64,000 bases of DNA from contig CANRHR010000005.1 in the NCBI GenBank assembly GCA_947630475.1, positions 62,001-126,000 of the forward strand, given 5' to 3'. The position numbers and the translations under genes are program-made. The notes under the pieces were generated by a model. It searched no databases. It was given only the letters and a program-made list of their open reading frames with translations, and was not told where the DNA came from. The stretch comes from an uncultured Clostridia bacterium. GTDB taxonomy: Bacteria; Bacillota; Clostridia; Lachnospirales; CAG-274. Positions 1-8,878 of this stretch are shown here, piece by piece; positions within the stretch are counted from its first letter, which is position 1, and each line of letters begins with the position of its first letter.

Positions 1-1
1 C

Positions 2-238
2 GTTATACCTTTCAGCACAAAAGACGAATCCGAGGAGCTTTGTGTAAATATTATTATGGATGGCGAACTTTTAGAGGAAAATATTAAAAGCCGAAATATT
101 AACAGAGAATTTATCAAAAGAAAAATGCTTGAAAAAGGCATTTATGATATAAAGGATATTTTCCTTGCCGTATATATCGGAAATGAAATCAGCTTTTTTA
201 AAAAAGAATTTAGCGGAAACAAAAATTATGGCTTTTGA
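2..238 (+). CDS. DUF421 (YetF-like) membrane protein, C-terminal part only
   Basis: The frame is open from base 2, so the gene enters from the left and only about 78 C-terminal residues are visible. The pattern of a short strand ending VNIIMDG, then ELLEENIKSRNI, then a segment ending KDIFLAVYIG, matches the cytoplasmic C-terminal DUF421 domain of YetF/YdfS-type proteins as I know it. The transmembrane N-terminus of that family would lie outside the window. The first ATG at 56 is internal, not a start. The cellular role of DUF421 proteins is poorly defined; in Bacillus several are linked to sporulation. It ends 52 bases before deoC, which has its own strong ribosome binding site. Confidence 0.7.
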   Translation, partial: VIPFSTKDESEELCVNIIMDGELLEENIKSRNINREFIKRKMLEKGIYDIKDIFLAVYIGNEISFFKKEFSGNKNYGF

Positions 239-290
239 ATGATTAATGAATTAAGCTGTTTAATATAAGGGAATAGTAGGAGGTTATTTT

Positions 291-944
291 TTGGATAAAT
301 TTGAAATATTAAAAAGAGTGGATCACACTGTTTTAGATCGTGATTCAAATAAAAACAAAATTATAAAGGCTTGTGAAGATGCTGTTAAATATAATACAGC
401 ATCAGTATGCATTGCTCCCTGCTTTGTAAAAGATTGCAGACAATTTTTGCAAGGCAGGCTTAAGGTTTGCACCGTTATAGGTTTCCCGAACGGATATAAT
501 TTAAGCGATGTTAAGCGCTGTGAGGCTGAGTTTGCCATTAAAGACGGAGCCGATGAACTGGATATGGTTATTAACCTTACAGATGTCAGAGATAAAAATT
601 TTGTTAAAATAGAAGAAGAAATTAGATTGATAAAATCCGTCTGCGGTGATAAAATATTAAAAGTAATAATAGAAACTTGTATGCTTAATGAGGAAGAAAA
701 GATTAAGCTTTGCTCTGTTGTAAGCTCATCGGGAGCCGATTTTATCAAAACATCGACAGGCTTTGCCAATGCGGGAGCAGAGCTTTCGGATATTGCGCTT
801 TTTAAAAAGCATCTTTCTTCATCGGTTAAAATAAAAGCGGCAGGGGGGATTTCTGATTTTGAAACGGCTCTTGCTTTTATTGAAGCGGGAGCGGACAGGA
901 TTGGTTCAAGCAGGCTTATAAAACTTGCGGAATCTGATGTTTAA
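291..944 (+). CDS. deoC: Deoxyribose-phosphate aldolase
   Basis: Cleaves 2-deoxyribose-5-phosphate to glyceraldehyde-3-phosphate and acetaldehyde in deoxynucleoside catabolism. The 217-residue length is typical of class I DeoC. Hallmarks are DMVINL (catalytic Asp about residue 91), FIKTSTGF with the Schiff-base Lys at about 153, and IKAAGGISD with the second Lys at about 182. Translation starts at TTG 291, chosen because AGGAGG ends 7 bases upstream and no ATG fits. No other deo gene is adjacent, so it may be a stand-alone salvage function. Confidence 0.95.
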   Translation: MDKFEILKRVDHTVLDRDSNKNKIIKACEDAVKYNTASVCIAPCFVKDCRQFLQGRLKVCTVIGFPNGYNLSDVKRCEAEFAIKDGADELDMVINLTDVRDKNFVKIEEEIRLIKSVCGDKILKVIIETCMLNEEEKIKLCSVVSSSGADFIKTSTGFANAGAELSDIALFKKHLSSSVKIKAAGGISDFETALAFIEAGADRIGSSRLIKLAESDV

Positions 945-973
945 TTTTATAATATATTAAGGAGGGTTTGTAT

Positions 974-2293
974 ATGAAAATAAAAAAATTATTCTGCGGT
1001 GTGATTTCAGCCGTTATCTTTGCAGGAACCGTTTCTTTTGGAAGCATAAGCGCCGCAGCGCAGGAAGATGTGCCGACTATTTATATAGTAGGCGATTCTA
1101 CGGCTTGCATATACGGAAATGATGATGATTATGCCGTACCAAGAGCAGGCTGGGGTATGTATTTGGATAGATGGATTAAAGATGATTCAGCCAAAGTGGA
1201 AGATCTTGCCCTTGCGGGAAGAAGCTCAAAAAGCTTTACAACGGAGGATAATTACAAAAAGCTTTGTGATGATCTTAAAGACGGTGATTTTCTTTTTATA
1301 CAGTTTGGTCATAATGATGCCAAAAAATCAAACGAAGAGGATCTTCAAAAAAGATATACAGACCCTGAGGGAGATACTCAAACAGAGGGAAGTTTTAAAT
1401 ATTCACTGTATAACAATTATATAAAACTTGCCCAGGATAAAGGCGCTGTGCCTATTTTGCTCACTCCTGTTTCAAGGCGAAAATTTGACGATGAGGGCAA
1501 GGTTACGGACAGCCACGGCAAGTATGACGATGCGGTAAGAGAGCTTGCGCAGGAAACTGATGTTGAGCTTATAGACGCCACGGCATTTACGGAGAGTCTT
1601 TATAATCTTGCCGGCAAGGAAGAAATAAAAGTAATGCATTCTATATATAACGATTATACTAAAGGCGATAAAGGTTATGATAATACTCATTACAACCATT
1701 TTGGCGCTTATATTGTGAGCTATTATGTAGCTGAATCCGCAATAGATTCACATCTGTCTGTTGAAAAATATTTATCAACGGCTGATGCCGATAAGATATT
1801 GAGCTTGACAAGAGGAGAAGCCGCTGCATTTTTGGCAAGGCTTATAGGCTGCGATGAAGAAGCCGGCGATGTAAGTTTTGCCGATGTTTCAAAAGACGAT
1901 GAAAATTATAAGGGAATTTACAATGCTCAGCAGGCAGGCATAATTTTTGGCGATGAAAAGGGAAACTTTAACCCCGATAAAGAAGCGAATTTGCTTGATA
2001 TCGTCCTTATGGCATCAAGAGCATATCAAAAGCTTATGGATATAAGCAACGAAGCCGATACGAGCATTTTGGACGGCTCTGATATTAAAGATTATGCAAA
2101 AAAAGATATCGCAGTTTTGATAGAAAATAATATAATCAGCCTTGACGATTTGTTAAATACCGACCCTGATAAACTGGCGCTTTATGTTTTGGCATCAGAT
2201 ATATATGACATAAAGTCTGATAAGGTTAATGCTGACAAAGAACTTTCAGAACAATCCCTTGATGAGCTTGAAAAGGTTGAAAATACAAAATAG
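974..2293 (+). CDS. Secreted SGNH/GDSL esterase (rhamnogalacturonan acetylesterase type) with SLH-like repeats
   Basis: An N-terminal signal peptide (Lys-rich start, hydrophobic core, cleavage near ISAAAQ) leads into an SGNH hydrolase domain of about 230 residues. Block I is VGDSTAC, block III is QFGHND and the terminal catalytic pair is DNTHYNHFG. This block spacing resembles carbohydrate esterase family 12, which deacetylates pectic rhamnogalacturonan; the actual substrate is inferred. The C-terminal ~170 residues contain SLH-like segments (LTRGEAAAFLARL, then GIIFGDEKGNFNP), suggesting attachment to the cell wall. The start is ATG 974, 7 bases after GGAGGG; the upstream in-frame TTG at 968 is too close to that site. 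It implies a bacterium that handles acetylated plant glycans at its surface. Confidence 0.85.
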   Translation: MKIKKLFCGVISAVIFAGTVSFGSISAAAQEDVPTIYIVGDSTACIYGNDDDYAVPRAGWGMYLDRWIKDDSAKVEDLALAGRSSKSFTTEDNYKKLCDDLKDGDFLFIQFGHNDAKKSNEEDLQKRYTDPEGDTQTEGSFKYSLYNNYIKLAQDKGAVPILLTPVSRRKFDDEGKVTDSHGKYDDAVRELAQETDVELIDATAFTESLYNLAGKEEIKVMHSIYNDYTKGDKGYDNTHYNHFGAYIVSYYVAESAIDSHLSVEKYLSTADADKILSLTRGEAAAFLARLIGCDEEAGDVSFADVSKDDENYKGIYNAQQAGIIFGDEKGNFNPDKEANLLDIVLMASRAYQKLMDISNEADTSILDGSDIKDYAKKDIAVLIENNIISLDDLLNTDPDKLALYVLASDIYDIKSDKVNADKELSEQSLDELEKVENTK

Positions 2294-2306
2294 CCTTTTA
2301 TTTTAC

Positions 2307-2334
2307 ATAAGCCTTGCGGCAAAGCCGCAGGGCT
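2307..2334 (+). terminator. GC-rich hairpin after the SGNH esterase
   Basis: AAGCC..GCGGC-AAA-GCCGC..GGCTT forms a stem-loop 15 bases after the esterase stop. A T-rich stretch follows about 12 bases later rather than directly, so termination is plausible but not textbook. Confidence 0.4.
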
Positions 2335-2399
2335 TAATAGTTGGGTCTTGTTTTTATTTTTAAGATAAAACATCAGCATTATTGACAGGGGGCTTATTT

Positions 2400-2681
2400 A
2401 TGGTGATAGGCAGCTGCAAGGTTTTTTTAAGGGCTGAATGGGCAAAAAGCCTTAAGGATAAAAGAATGATCATAAAGAGTATAATAGACAGAACAAAAAA
2501 TAAATTTAACGTAAGTATAGCCGAGGTGGATTTGCAGGATATTCATCAGAGCATTGTTATAGGCTTTGCCTGTGTTACAAACGATGCTTCTCATGCAAAC
2601 AGCATTATTGATAATATAATTAATTATATTGACAGAATTACCGATGCGGTTATAGAAGATGTTGAAATTGAAATATTATAA
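2400..2681 (+). CDS. DUF503 (YlxP-like) small protein
   Basis: A 93-residue cytoplasmic protein whose opening (VIGSCKVFLRAEWAKSLKDKR) and central IAEVDLQDIHQSIVIGFACV follow the DUF503 pattern of YlxP from the nusA-infB-rbfA region of Firmicutes. Members are small alpha/beta proteins, associated in some species with ribosome biogenesis; the molecular role is not settled. The start at ATG 2400 is preceded by AGGGGGC at 7-8 bases; an upstream TTG would place that site inside the coding region. Here it sits immediately ahead of a topoisomerase operon, not beside rbfA. Confidence 0.75.
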   Translation: MVIGSCKVFLRAEWAKSLKDKRMIIKSIIDRTKNKFNVSIAEVDLQDIHQSIVIGFACVTNDASHANSIIDNIINYIDRITDAVIEDVEIEIL

Positions 2682-2708
2682 AATATATGTAAAAGGATGT
2701 ATTGATAT

Positions 2709-4685
2709 ATGGCGGTAAATGAAAAAAACAGCTATGATAATGAGAGTATAACCTCTCTAAAGGGCGCTGACAGGGTTAGGCTAAGGCCGGCGGTTATTTT
2801 TGGCTCGGATGGCATAGAGGGATGCGAACATTCTGTCTTTGAGATACTTTCAAATGCCATAGATGAAGCAAGAGAGGGCTTCGGCTCTGAGATAGATGTA
2901 ACTTATCATACCGATAAATCTATAACAATAAGAGATTACGGCAGGGGAATACCCGTTGATTACAACCAAAAGGAAAAAAGATATAATTGGGAACTTTTAT
3001 TCTGTGAGCTTTATGCCGGAGGAAAATACAATAACAACAGCGGTGAAAATTATGAATTTAGCCTTGGGCTTAACGGGCTTGGCTTGTGTTCTACTCAATA
3101 CAGCTCAGAGTTTATGTATGTTGCGGTATTTAGAGATGAAACTAAATTTGAACTGAATTTTGAAAAAGGTGAAAATATAGGAGGGCTTAAAAAGAGCAGA
3201 GCCGAAGATGAAAAAACAGGAACTCTTATCCATTGGAAGCCTGATAAAGAGGTTTTTACCGATGTTGATATACCGGCGGATTATTTTAAGGATGTTTTAA
3301 AAAGACAATGTATAGTTAATGCAGGGCTTAAATTTAATTTTTATGATGAAAACACAAATGAATTTTCGGTGTATTGTTATGAAAATGGCATAAGGGATTA
3401 TATTTCCGAAATATCTATGGGCAAAAATATTACAGAGCCCGTTTATTTTGAAAACGAAACAAAGGGAAAAGACAGAGAAGATAAGCCCGAATACAAGCTT
3501 AAGTTTGAAATATGCTTTTGCTTTAATAACGAGATAAATACAGCTCAGTATTATCACAATTCAAGCTGGCTCGAGCATGGAGGTTCTCCGGATAAGGCTG
3601 TAAGAAACGGATTTGTTTATGCAATAGATAATTATCTTAAAAATAATTCCATGTATAAAAAGGACGAAAAAAAGATTATATTTTCCGACATAGAAGACAG
3701 CCTTATTATAGTTATAAATTCTTTTTCGACACAAACAAGTTATGAAAACCAAACCAAAAAATCAATAACAAATAAATTTATACAAGAGGCAATAACAGAT
3801 TTTTTAAAGCAAAAGCTTGAAATATATTTTATAGAAAATAAGGCTGATGCCGATAAAATAGCCAACCAGATTTTGGTGAACAAAAGAAGCCGTGAAAGCG
3901 CCGAAAGCACAAGGCTTAACATTAAAAAGAAGCTGACGGGAAGCCTTGATATGAATAACAGGGTAGAAAAATTTGTAAACTGCCGCACAAAGGATGTTTC
4001 CAAAAGAGAAATTTATATAGTTGAGGGAGATTCCGCCCTTGGAGCTTGCAAACAGGCGAGAAATGCCGAATTTCAAGGCATTATGCCCGTAAGGGGAAAG
4101 ATACTTAACTGCCTTAAGGCAAATTACGACAAAATATTTAAAAGCGATATTATAGTTGATCTTCTTAGGGTTTTGGGCTGTGGGGTTGAGATAAAAACAA
4201 AGCATAATAAAGATTTTAACAGCTTTGATATAAATCAGCTTAAATGGAGCAAAATTATTATATGCACAGATGCCGATGTTGACGGATTTCAGATAAGAAC
4301 ACTTATCCTTACTATGATTTATCGCCTTGCCCCTACGCTTATAAGAGAAAAAAAGGTATTTATTGCAGAATCTCCTCTATACGAAATAACAAGCGGCAAA
4401 AAAACATATTTCGCCTATTCCGAAAAGGAAAAGGCTAAAATTACAGCCTCAATCAAGGGCAAATATAGGGTGCAGCGCTCAAAAGGCCTTGGTGAAAACG
4501 AGCCTGAGATGATGAGCCTTACAACTATGAATCCCGAAACAAGAAAGCTTATTTTGGTTATGCCGGAGGATGTTGAAAAAACACAATATATGTTTGAATT
4601 GCTTTTGGGCGACGATTTGCAGGGACGAAAGGATTTTATAGAAAAATTTGGTTATAAATACATCGATTTAAGCGAATTAAGCTAG
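2709..4685 (+). CDS. Type IIA DNA topoisomerase subunit B (gyrase B/ParE-like)
   Basis: ATPase subunit of a type IIA topoisomerase. The GHKL ATP-binding site is seen in the NAIDEA helix (about residue 50), DYGRGIPV and the GLNGLG lid. The TOPRIM domain carries IVEGDSALG (about 434) and DADVDG with metal-binding Asp 521, 523 and 525, followed by SKGLGENEPEMM. At 658 residues it is close to ParE/GyrB length without the proteobacterial insertion. Several normally fixed positions are unusual (MPVRGKILN rather than PLRGKILN; VEGDSAL rather than VEGDSAG). With its partner 41 bases downstream it resembles the divergent second gyrase/topoisomerase IV set of Clostridia. Whether it is the main decatenase or an accessory enzyme cannot be told from this window. 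Confidence 0.9.
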   Translation: MAVNEKNSYDNESITSLKGADRVRLRPAVIFGSDGIEGCEHSVFEILSNAIDEAREGFGSEIDVTYHTDKSITIRDYGRGIPVDYNQKEKRYNWELLFCELYAGGKYNNNSGENYEFSLGLNGLGLCSTQYSSEFMYVAVFRDETKFELNFEKGENIGGLKKSRAEDEKTGTLIHWKPDKEVFTDVDIPADYFKDVLKRQCIVNAGLKFNFYDENTNEFSVYCYENGIRDYISEISMGKNITEPVYFENETKGKDREDKPEYKLKFEICFCFNNEINTAQYYHNSSWLEHGGSPDKAVRNGFVYAIDNYLKNNSMYKKDEKKIIFSDIEDSLIIVINSFSTQTSYENQTKKSITNKFIQEAITDFLKQKLEIYFIENKADADKIANQILVNKRSRESAESTRLNIKKKLTGSLDMNNRVEKFVNCRTKDVSKREIYIVEGDSALGACKQARNAEFQGIMPVRGKILNCLKANYDKIFKSDIIVDLLRVLGCGVEIKTKHNKDFNSFDINQLKWSKIIICTDADVDGFQIRTLILTMIYRLAPTLIREKKVFIAESPLYEITSGKKTYFAYSEKEKAKITASIKGKYRVQRSKGLGENEPEMMSLTTMNPETRKLILVMPEDVEKTQYMFELLLGDDLQGRKDFIEKFGYKYIDLSELS

Positions 4686-4726
4686 ATATATTTTCTTAAT
4701 ATTTTTATTTTTATCGGAGATATGCT

Positions 4727-6919
4727 ATGGATAATAAAAATTTAATCGAACAAAATATAACGGATACTCTTGAGCTTAACTATATGCCATATGCAATGAG
4801 CGTTATCATATCGAGAGCCATACCGGAGATAGACGGCTTTAAGCCGGCACACAGAAAGCTTCTTTATACTATGTTTAAAATGGGGCTTTTAAACGGACCG
4901 AGAACAAAATCCACAAATGTTGTGGGCCAGACTATGAAGCTTAATCCTCATGGCGATGCCGCAATTTATGAAACATTGGTAAGGCTTACAAGAGGAAATG
5001 ATGCTCTGCTTCATCCTTTTATAGATTCCAAAGGAAATTTTGGAAAGCAGTATTCAAAAAATATGGCTTATGCGGCATCAAGATATACAGAGGTTAAGCT
5101 TGATTCAATATGCAGCGAGATTTTTAAAAATATAGATAAAAATACCGTTGATTTTATAGATAACTACGATGGTGAAATGAAAGAGCCTGTGCTTCTTCCC
5201 ACAACGTTTCCGAATATTTTGGCAACGCCAAATCAAGGTATAGCCGTAAGCATGGCAAGCTCTATATGCAGCTTTAATCTAAAAGAAATATGCGCGGCAA
5301 CGACAGCCTTTATAAAAAATGAAAATACAGATATAAAAAAATACTTAAAGGCGCCCGATTTTACAACCGGAGGAGAGCTTATTTATGATGAAGATGAAAT
5401 AGATAAAATATATAATACGGGCAGAGGAAGCTTTAAGGTTAGGGGAAAATACAGATTTGACAAAAAAAACAGTATTGTTGAGATATATGAAATTCCGTAT
5501 ACAACAAGTGTTGAAGCCATAATAGATAAGGTTATAAGCCTTGTTAAGGCAGGAAAGCTTAAGGAAATAAACGATATAAGAGATGAAACCGATCTTGATG
5601 GCCTTAAAATAGCTATTGATATAAAGAAAAATGCCGATGTTGATATGCTTATGCATAAGATTTCTTCAATGACGCCTTTTACAGACAGCTTCAGCGCAAA
5701 TTTTAATATTCTTGTAAACGGCAGCCCAAAAACCATGGGCATTAAAGGAATACTTAAGCAATGGCTTGGTTTCAGAACAGAATGTATCAAAAGACAGACT
5801 GCTTATGATTTGGATATGAAAGCGGATAAGCTTCATCTTTTGGAGGGACTTGAAAAAATTATAATCGACATCGATAAGGCTATAAAAATAATAAGGCAAA
5901 CACCCGAAGAAAGACTTGTTGTTCCAAATCTTATGGAAGGCTTCGGCATTGATGAGGTGCAGGCGGAATATATAGCTGAGATAAAGCTTAGAAACATCAA
6001 CAAAGAGTTTCTTTTTAAACGAATAGAAGAAAAGCATAAGCTTATGGAAGAAATAAAAAGGCTTAATGATATACTTAAAAGTGATGAGCTTGTTAAAGAT
6101 ATAATTATAGCGGAACTTAAAGAGGTAAGCAAAAAATACGGAAAGGCAAGAAAAACCGATATTATTTTTCACAATGAAATACCGCAGATTTCTCAGGAGC
6201 AGTTTATTGAGGATTATCCTATAAAGCTATTTTTAACAAGGCATAATTATTTTAAAAAAATAACGCTTGCTTCTCTTCGCTCCGCCTCAGAGCATAAGCT
6301 TAAGCAAGAGGATGAAATTATTCAGGAGCTTGAAACCTCCAACAAAACAGATATACTGTTTTTTTCCGATAAATTTAACGTTTATAAGGCAAAGGCTTAT
6401 GAACTTAACGAATGTAAGGCAAGCAGCATAGGAGATTATCTTAACAATCTTTTGGAGCTTGAAGCTGACGAGAGCATTATATATATTTGCGCTACCGTCG
6501 ATTACAGCGGATATATGATTTTTGGCTTTGAAAACGGAAAGATAGCTAAGGTTTCGATGCAGGCTTATTATACAAAGGTAAACAGAAAAAGGCTTGTAAA
6601 TGCCTACAGCTCTAAATCAAGGCTTATATTTATAAGTTTTATAAAAGAAGATTGTGATTTTATAGTTATAAGGGATAACGACAAAGCAATGATGTTTAAT
6701 ACGGCCTTGTTGAATGAAAAAATAACAAAAAGCTTTGGCGGCGTTCAGGTTTTTGCTTTGAAAAAAAACAGCTCTGTAACCAAAATTATCGCTAAGCAGG
6801 ATTTTTTAAGCGATGACGAGCAATATTACAGAAGCGATAAGATTCCTTCCGCCGGACATTTTATAAATGAAGACGATAAAATTAAAAACGGTATTGCACA
6901 GAAAACGAAATTGTTGTAA
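4727..6919 (+). CDS. Type IIA DNA topoisomerase subunit A (gyrase A/ParC-like)
   Basis: DNA cleavage-religation subunit partnering the upstream B subunit. The N-terminal breakage-reunion domain has MPYAMSVIISRAIPEIDGFKPAHRK, then NPHGDAAIYE, then AASRYTE with the active-site Tyr at about residue 120. A coiled-coil stretch lies around residues 420-470, and a shortened beta-pinwheel-like C-terminal domain follows. No GyrA box (QRRGGKG) is seen, which favours a ParC-like over a true gyrase role. At the positions equivalent to E. coli GyrA Ser83 and Asp87 it has Ala78 and Glu82. Length is 730 residues. Translation starts at ATG 4727 with a GGAGAT-type ribosome binding site. Confidence 0.9.
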   Translation: MDNKNLIEQNITDTLELNYMPYAMSVIISRAIPEIDGFKPAHRKLLYTMFKMGLLNGPRTKSTNVVGQTMKLNPHGDAAIYETLVRLTRGNDALLHPFIDSKGNFGKQYSKNMAYAASRYTEVKLDSICSEIFKNIDKNTVDFIDNYDGEMKEPVLLPTTFPNILATPNQGIAVSMASSICSFNLKEICAATTAFIKNENTDIKKYLKAPDFTTGGELIYDEDEIDKIYNTGRGSFKVRGKYRFDKKNSIVEIYEIPYTTSVEAIIDKVISLVKAGKLKEINDIRDETDLDGLKIAIDIKKNADVDMLMHKISSMTPFTDSFSANFNILVNGSPKTMGIKGILKQWLGFRTECIKRQTAYDLDMKADKLHLLEGLEKIIIDIDKAIKIIRQTPEERLVVPNLMEGFGIDEVQAEYIAEIKLRNINKEFLFKRIEEKHKLMEEIKRLNDILKSDELVKDIIIAELKEVSKKYGKARKTDIIFHNEIPQISQEQFIEDYPIKLFLTRHNYFKKITLASLRSASEHKLKQEDEIIQELETSNKTDILFFSDKFNVYKAKAYELNECKASSIGDYLNNLLELEADESIIYICATVDYSGYMIFGFENGKIAKVSMQAYYTKVNRKRLVNAYSSKSRLIFISFIKEDCDFIVIRDNDKAMMFNTALLNEKITKSFGGVQVFALKKNSSVTKIIAKQDFLSDDEQYYRSDKIPSAGHFINEDDKIKNGIAQKTKLL

Positions 6920-7017
6920 AATTTAAGAAGGTATTATACGGCTTTTCAAAAATGCTTTGCTGATATATCGGCAAAGGATAGCTTTAAATATTTATTTAAA
7001 AACAAGGAGGAGATATC

Positions 7018-7437
7018 ATGGTTACAATTCTTGCAGGTGAAAAGGGCGAAGGAAAAACCAAAAAACTTATAGCAATGGCTAACGAAGCAGTAAAGGGCTC
7101 TCATGGGCATACTGTTTTTATAGATTCGGACAACAGGCATATGTATGACCTTCATTATGATATACGCTTTGTTGAAACATCTGATTTTCCTCTCTCTAAT
7201 TACAGAGAGCTTATAGGCTTTATATATGGCATTTTATCTCAGGACAGCGATATTGAAAGAATTTATATTGATGGCGTATTTAATATTGTAAAGGATTTAT
7301 CAAACGAAGATTTGGTAAAGCTTTTTCTTAAGCTTAAGAAAATGAGCGAAAAATATTCGCTTGATTTTACGGCAAGTGCAAATATTTTAGTAAAAGATGT
7401 TCCCGATGAAATTAAGGATTTGCTTTTTAGCGAGTAA
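7018..7437 (+). CDS. Small P-loop protein of unknown function
   Basis: A 139-residue soluble protein beginning VTILAGEKGEGKTKKL, a Walker A (P-loop) at residues about 7-14. A possible Walker B-like hydrophobic strand ends in acid (IERIYIDGVF, about residue 80). It is too short for a complete motor ATPase of known type. Similar short proteins in Clostridia are sometimes labelled twitching-motility-like, which I do not regard as evidence. AAGGAGGAG precedes the ATG. It follows the topoisomerase A gene by 98 bases in the same direction and is closed by a strong bidirectional terminator. Confidence 0.55.
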   Translation: MVTILAGEKGEGKTKKLIAMANEAVKGSHGHTVFIDSDNRHMYDLHYDIRFVETSDFPLSNYRELIGFIYGILSQDSDIERIYIDGVFNIVKDLSNEDLVKLFLKLKKMSEKYSLDFTASANILVKDVPDEIKDLLFSE

Positions 7438-7494
7438 TAAGCAAAGAAATAAACAGCTTGTTTTTTATGTGGGATACTACTAGGCTTTAGAAAA

Positions 7495-7525
7495 AAGCTC
7501 TCTGTTTGGCAACAGAGAGCTTTTT
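7495..7525. terminator. Bidirectional intrinsic terminator
   Basis: AAGCTCTCTGTT-TGGC-AACAGAGAGCTT with an A run before and a T run after. It serves both the rightward P-loop gene and the leftward deacetylase gene that converge here. Confidence 0.85.
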
Positions 7526-7529
7526 GGAT

Positions 7530-8411
7530 TTACTCGATATGCATTTTTTTAAAAAATTCGGAGCTGCTTTTTCCGTTTTCACGGTTAAATCTTCCTAAGT
7601 TGTAAAGCCAGTCTGTTCCGCTTTCGGGTTTGTTTACCACTTCATAGCAGGTTAAAGCCGCTTTAAAGCCCATAGTCTTTATTATATCTATCGATTGAGG
7701 AGAAATATAACCATAGGGATATGTAAAGGTATTGGGAGATGTTCCGGTGTAGCTTAATATTTCGTTTTGAAGTTTCCCCAAATCATCGTTAAGCTCTTTG
7801 GAGTAATCGTCTACACTTTCTCCTTTTTTTATACCACAGCCTTTTCTGTTTTTGGATATTTCATGCATATTGTAGGTGTGATTTTGAATTTCCACAAGGC
7901 CGCTGTCAGACATTTCATTAACTTCTTCCCAATTTAAATGCGAATAATCCAAGTTGTGATCTTCCTCTTCAGTGAATAAATCTGTATACGAACCTACAAT
8001 AGACATAACAGCTTTCATATTATATTCTTTAAGAAGAGGATATGCATAGGTATAAAAGCTTTCATATCCATCGTCAAATGTGATTACAATTGATTTTTCG
8101 GGAAGCTCTGTGTTGTTATAAGCATAGTCTATAAGCTGTGTCATTGTTATGGTATTAAAGCCCTTTTCTTTTATGTATTCAAGGTCATTTTTAAACTGAT
8201 TTTGAGAAATTGCATATTTGCCGAGCAGGTTTGATTTATTGGAGATGTTGTGATACATTACAATAGGTATTTCTATGCTTTCGTCTTCTGCAAGGCAGGC
8301 TTTAAATTCTATATGTCTGTAAATTAAAAAAATTAAAGCGCAAGCCATTGTGATTATAAAAAAGCGTACTGTTTTTTCGGATTTAAATAATGGCGCAATA
8401 AAGCTTTTCAT
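7530..8411 (-). CDS. Membrane-anchored polysaccharide deacetylase (NodB family, CE4)
   Basis: Metal-dependent N- or O-deacetylase acting on an extracellular polysaccharide or peptidoglycan. An N-terminal membrane segment (about residues 16-32) is followed by the NodB domain. ITFDDGYESF supplies the catalytic base and metal Asp (113, 114), and HTYNMH the two metal His (178, 183). TFTYPYG and a later LTCYEV segment complete the barrel. The upstream part (IPIVMYHNIS) resembles IcaB/PgaB-type deacetylases. Length 293 residues, starting at the ATG behind AAGGGGGA. It is monocistronic, convergent with the topoisomerase operon. Confidence 0.9.
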   Translation of the reverse strand: MKSFIAPLFKSEKTVRFFIITMACALIFLIYRHIEFKACLAEDESIEIPIVMYHNISNKSNLLGKYAISQNQFKNDLEYIKEKGFNTITMTQLIDYAYNNTELPEKSIVITFDDGYESFYTYAYPLLKEYNMKAVMSIVGSYTDLFTEEEDHNLDYSHLNWEEVNEMSDSGLVEIQNHTYNMHEISKNRKGCGIKKGESVDDYSKELNDDLGKLQNEILSYTGTSPNTFTYPYGYISPQSIDIIKTMGFKAALTCYEVVNKPESGTDWLYNLGRFNRENGKSSSEFFKKMHIE

Positions 8412-8454
8412 AGTTATTTCCCCCTTGAAGCTGATGATTGATTTTAAATGGATT

Positions 8455-8560
8455 ACCGACTAAGTAATTACCCGCATTTAGGCGGTGGGATACTTCGTAA
8501 TAAACCGTCGGTTATGAGTACGCAGCTTAAGCTTAATGAGAATATCATTACCTCTTAAAC
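8455..8560 (+). repeat. Dispersed repeat family 2, copy a
   Basis: Lies in the 460-bp gap upstream of the deacetylase. It contains CGACTAAGTAA, an inserted hairpin (TACCCGC..GCGGTGGG), then CCGTCGGTTATGAGTACGCAGC and GAATATCATTA, related to copies at 9886, 20372, 45671, 52695 and 56048. The rest of the gap (8561-8699) is AT-rich with nothing recognisable. Confidence 0.5.
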
Positions 8561-8699
8561 TTGATTTTTATCAGCGGTGAAATATTTTATAAAAATGATT
8601 TTGTAAAACAAAAATTTATCATTGGTTTATGAAAGCTTTTAGAAAAATTTTATGACAGTTAAACTTTAAAAAGAACATAGATATTGCTAAAAAATAAAA

Positions 8700-8721
8700 A
8701 GCCATCGGTTTTCCGATGGCT
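8700..8721 (-). terminator. Terminator-like hairpin downstream of secG and element copy A
   Basis: AGCCATCGG-TTTT-CCGATGGCT. On the minus strand it is followed by a T-rich run, so it should terminate leftward transcription from secG. It abuts element copy A, as target hairpins do at the other copies. Confidence 0.65.
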
Positions 8722-8878
8722 CTGAGTTTCGAAAAAGCCCATTCGGACTTTTTCGAGGCGAAACAGAGGTATAAAAGGCTCGTTCCATCGGGATTAAAAA
8801 TCCCTTGAAACTTACCTTTTTCCTCGGCGGAAATAAATTCCGCCTGCAGATTTAAAGTCTGCGACGCTTTAAGTTACT
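8722..8878 (-). mobile_element. Family 1 structured element, copy A (5' end truncated)
   Basis: Reads on the minus strand like the copies at 20163, 32020 and 62124. It has AAGTAACTTAAAGCGTCGCA, a hairpin with arms GGCGGAA/TTCCGCC, GGGATT/AATCCC inside AAAGGT/GCCTTT, and the terminal CGAAAAAG stem. The first ~30 bases (CAGACTGTC end) are missing, and the secG reading frame runs directly into it. Confidence 0.75.

Noticed and set aside
323..769. 148-codon minus-strand frame over deoC
   Set aside because: Lies opposite a clearly recognised aldolase and has no start signal.
3740..4205. Overlapping minus-strand frames within topoisomerase B
   Set aside because: Low-complexity hydrophobic translations typical of AT-rich antisense; the sense gene is unambiguous.
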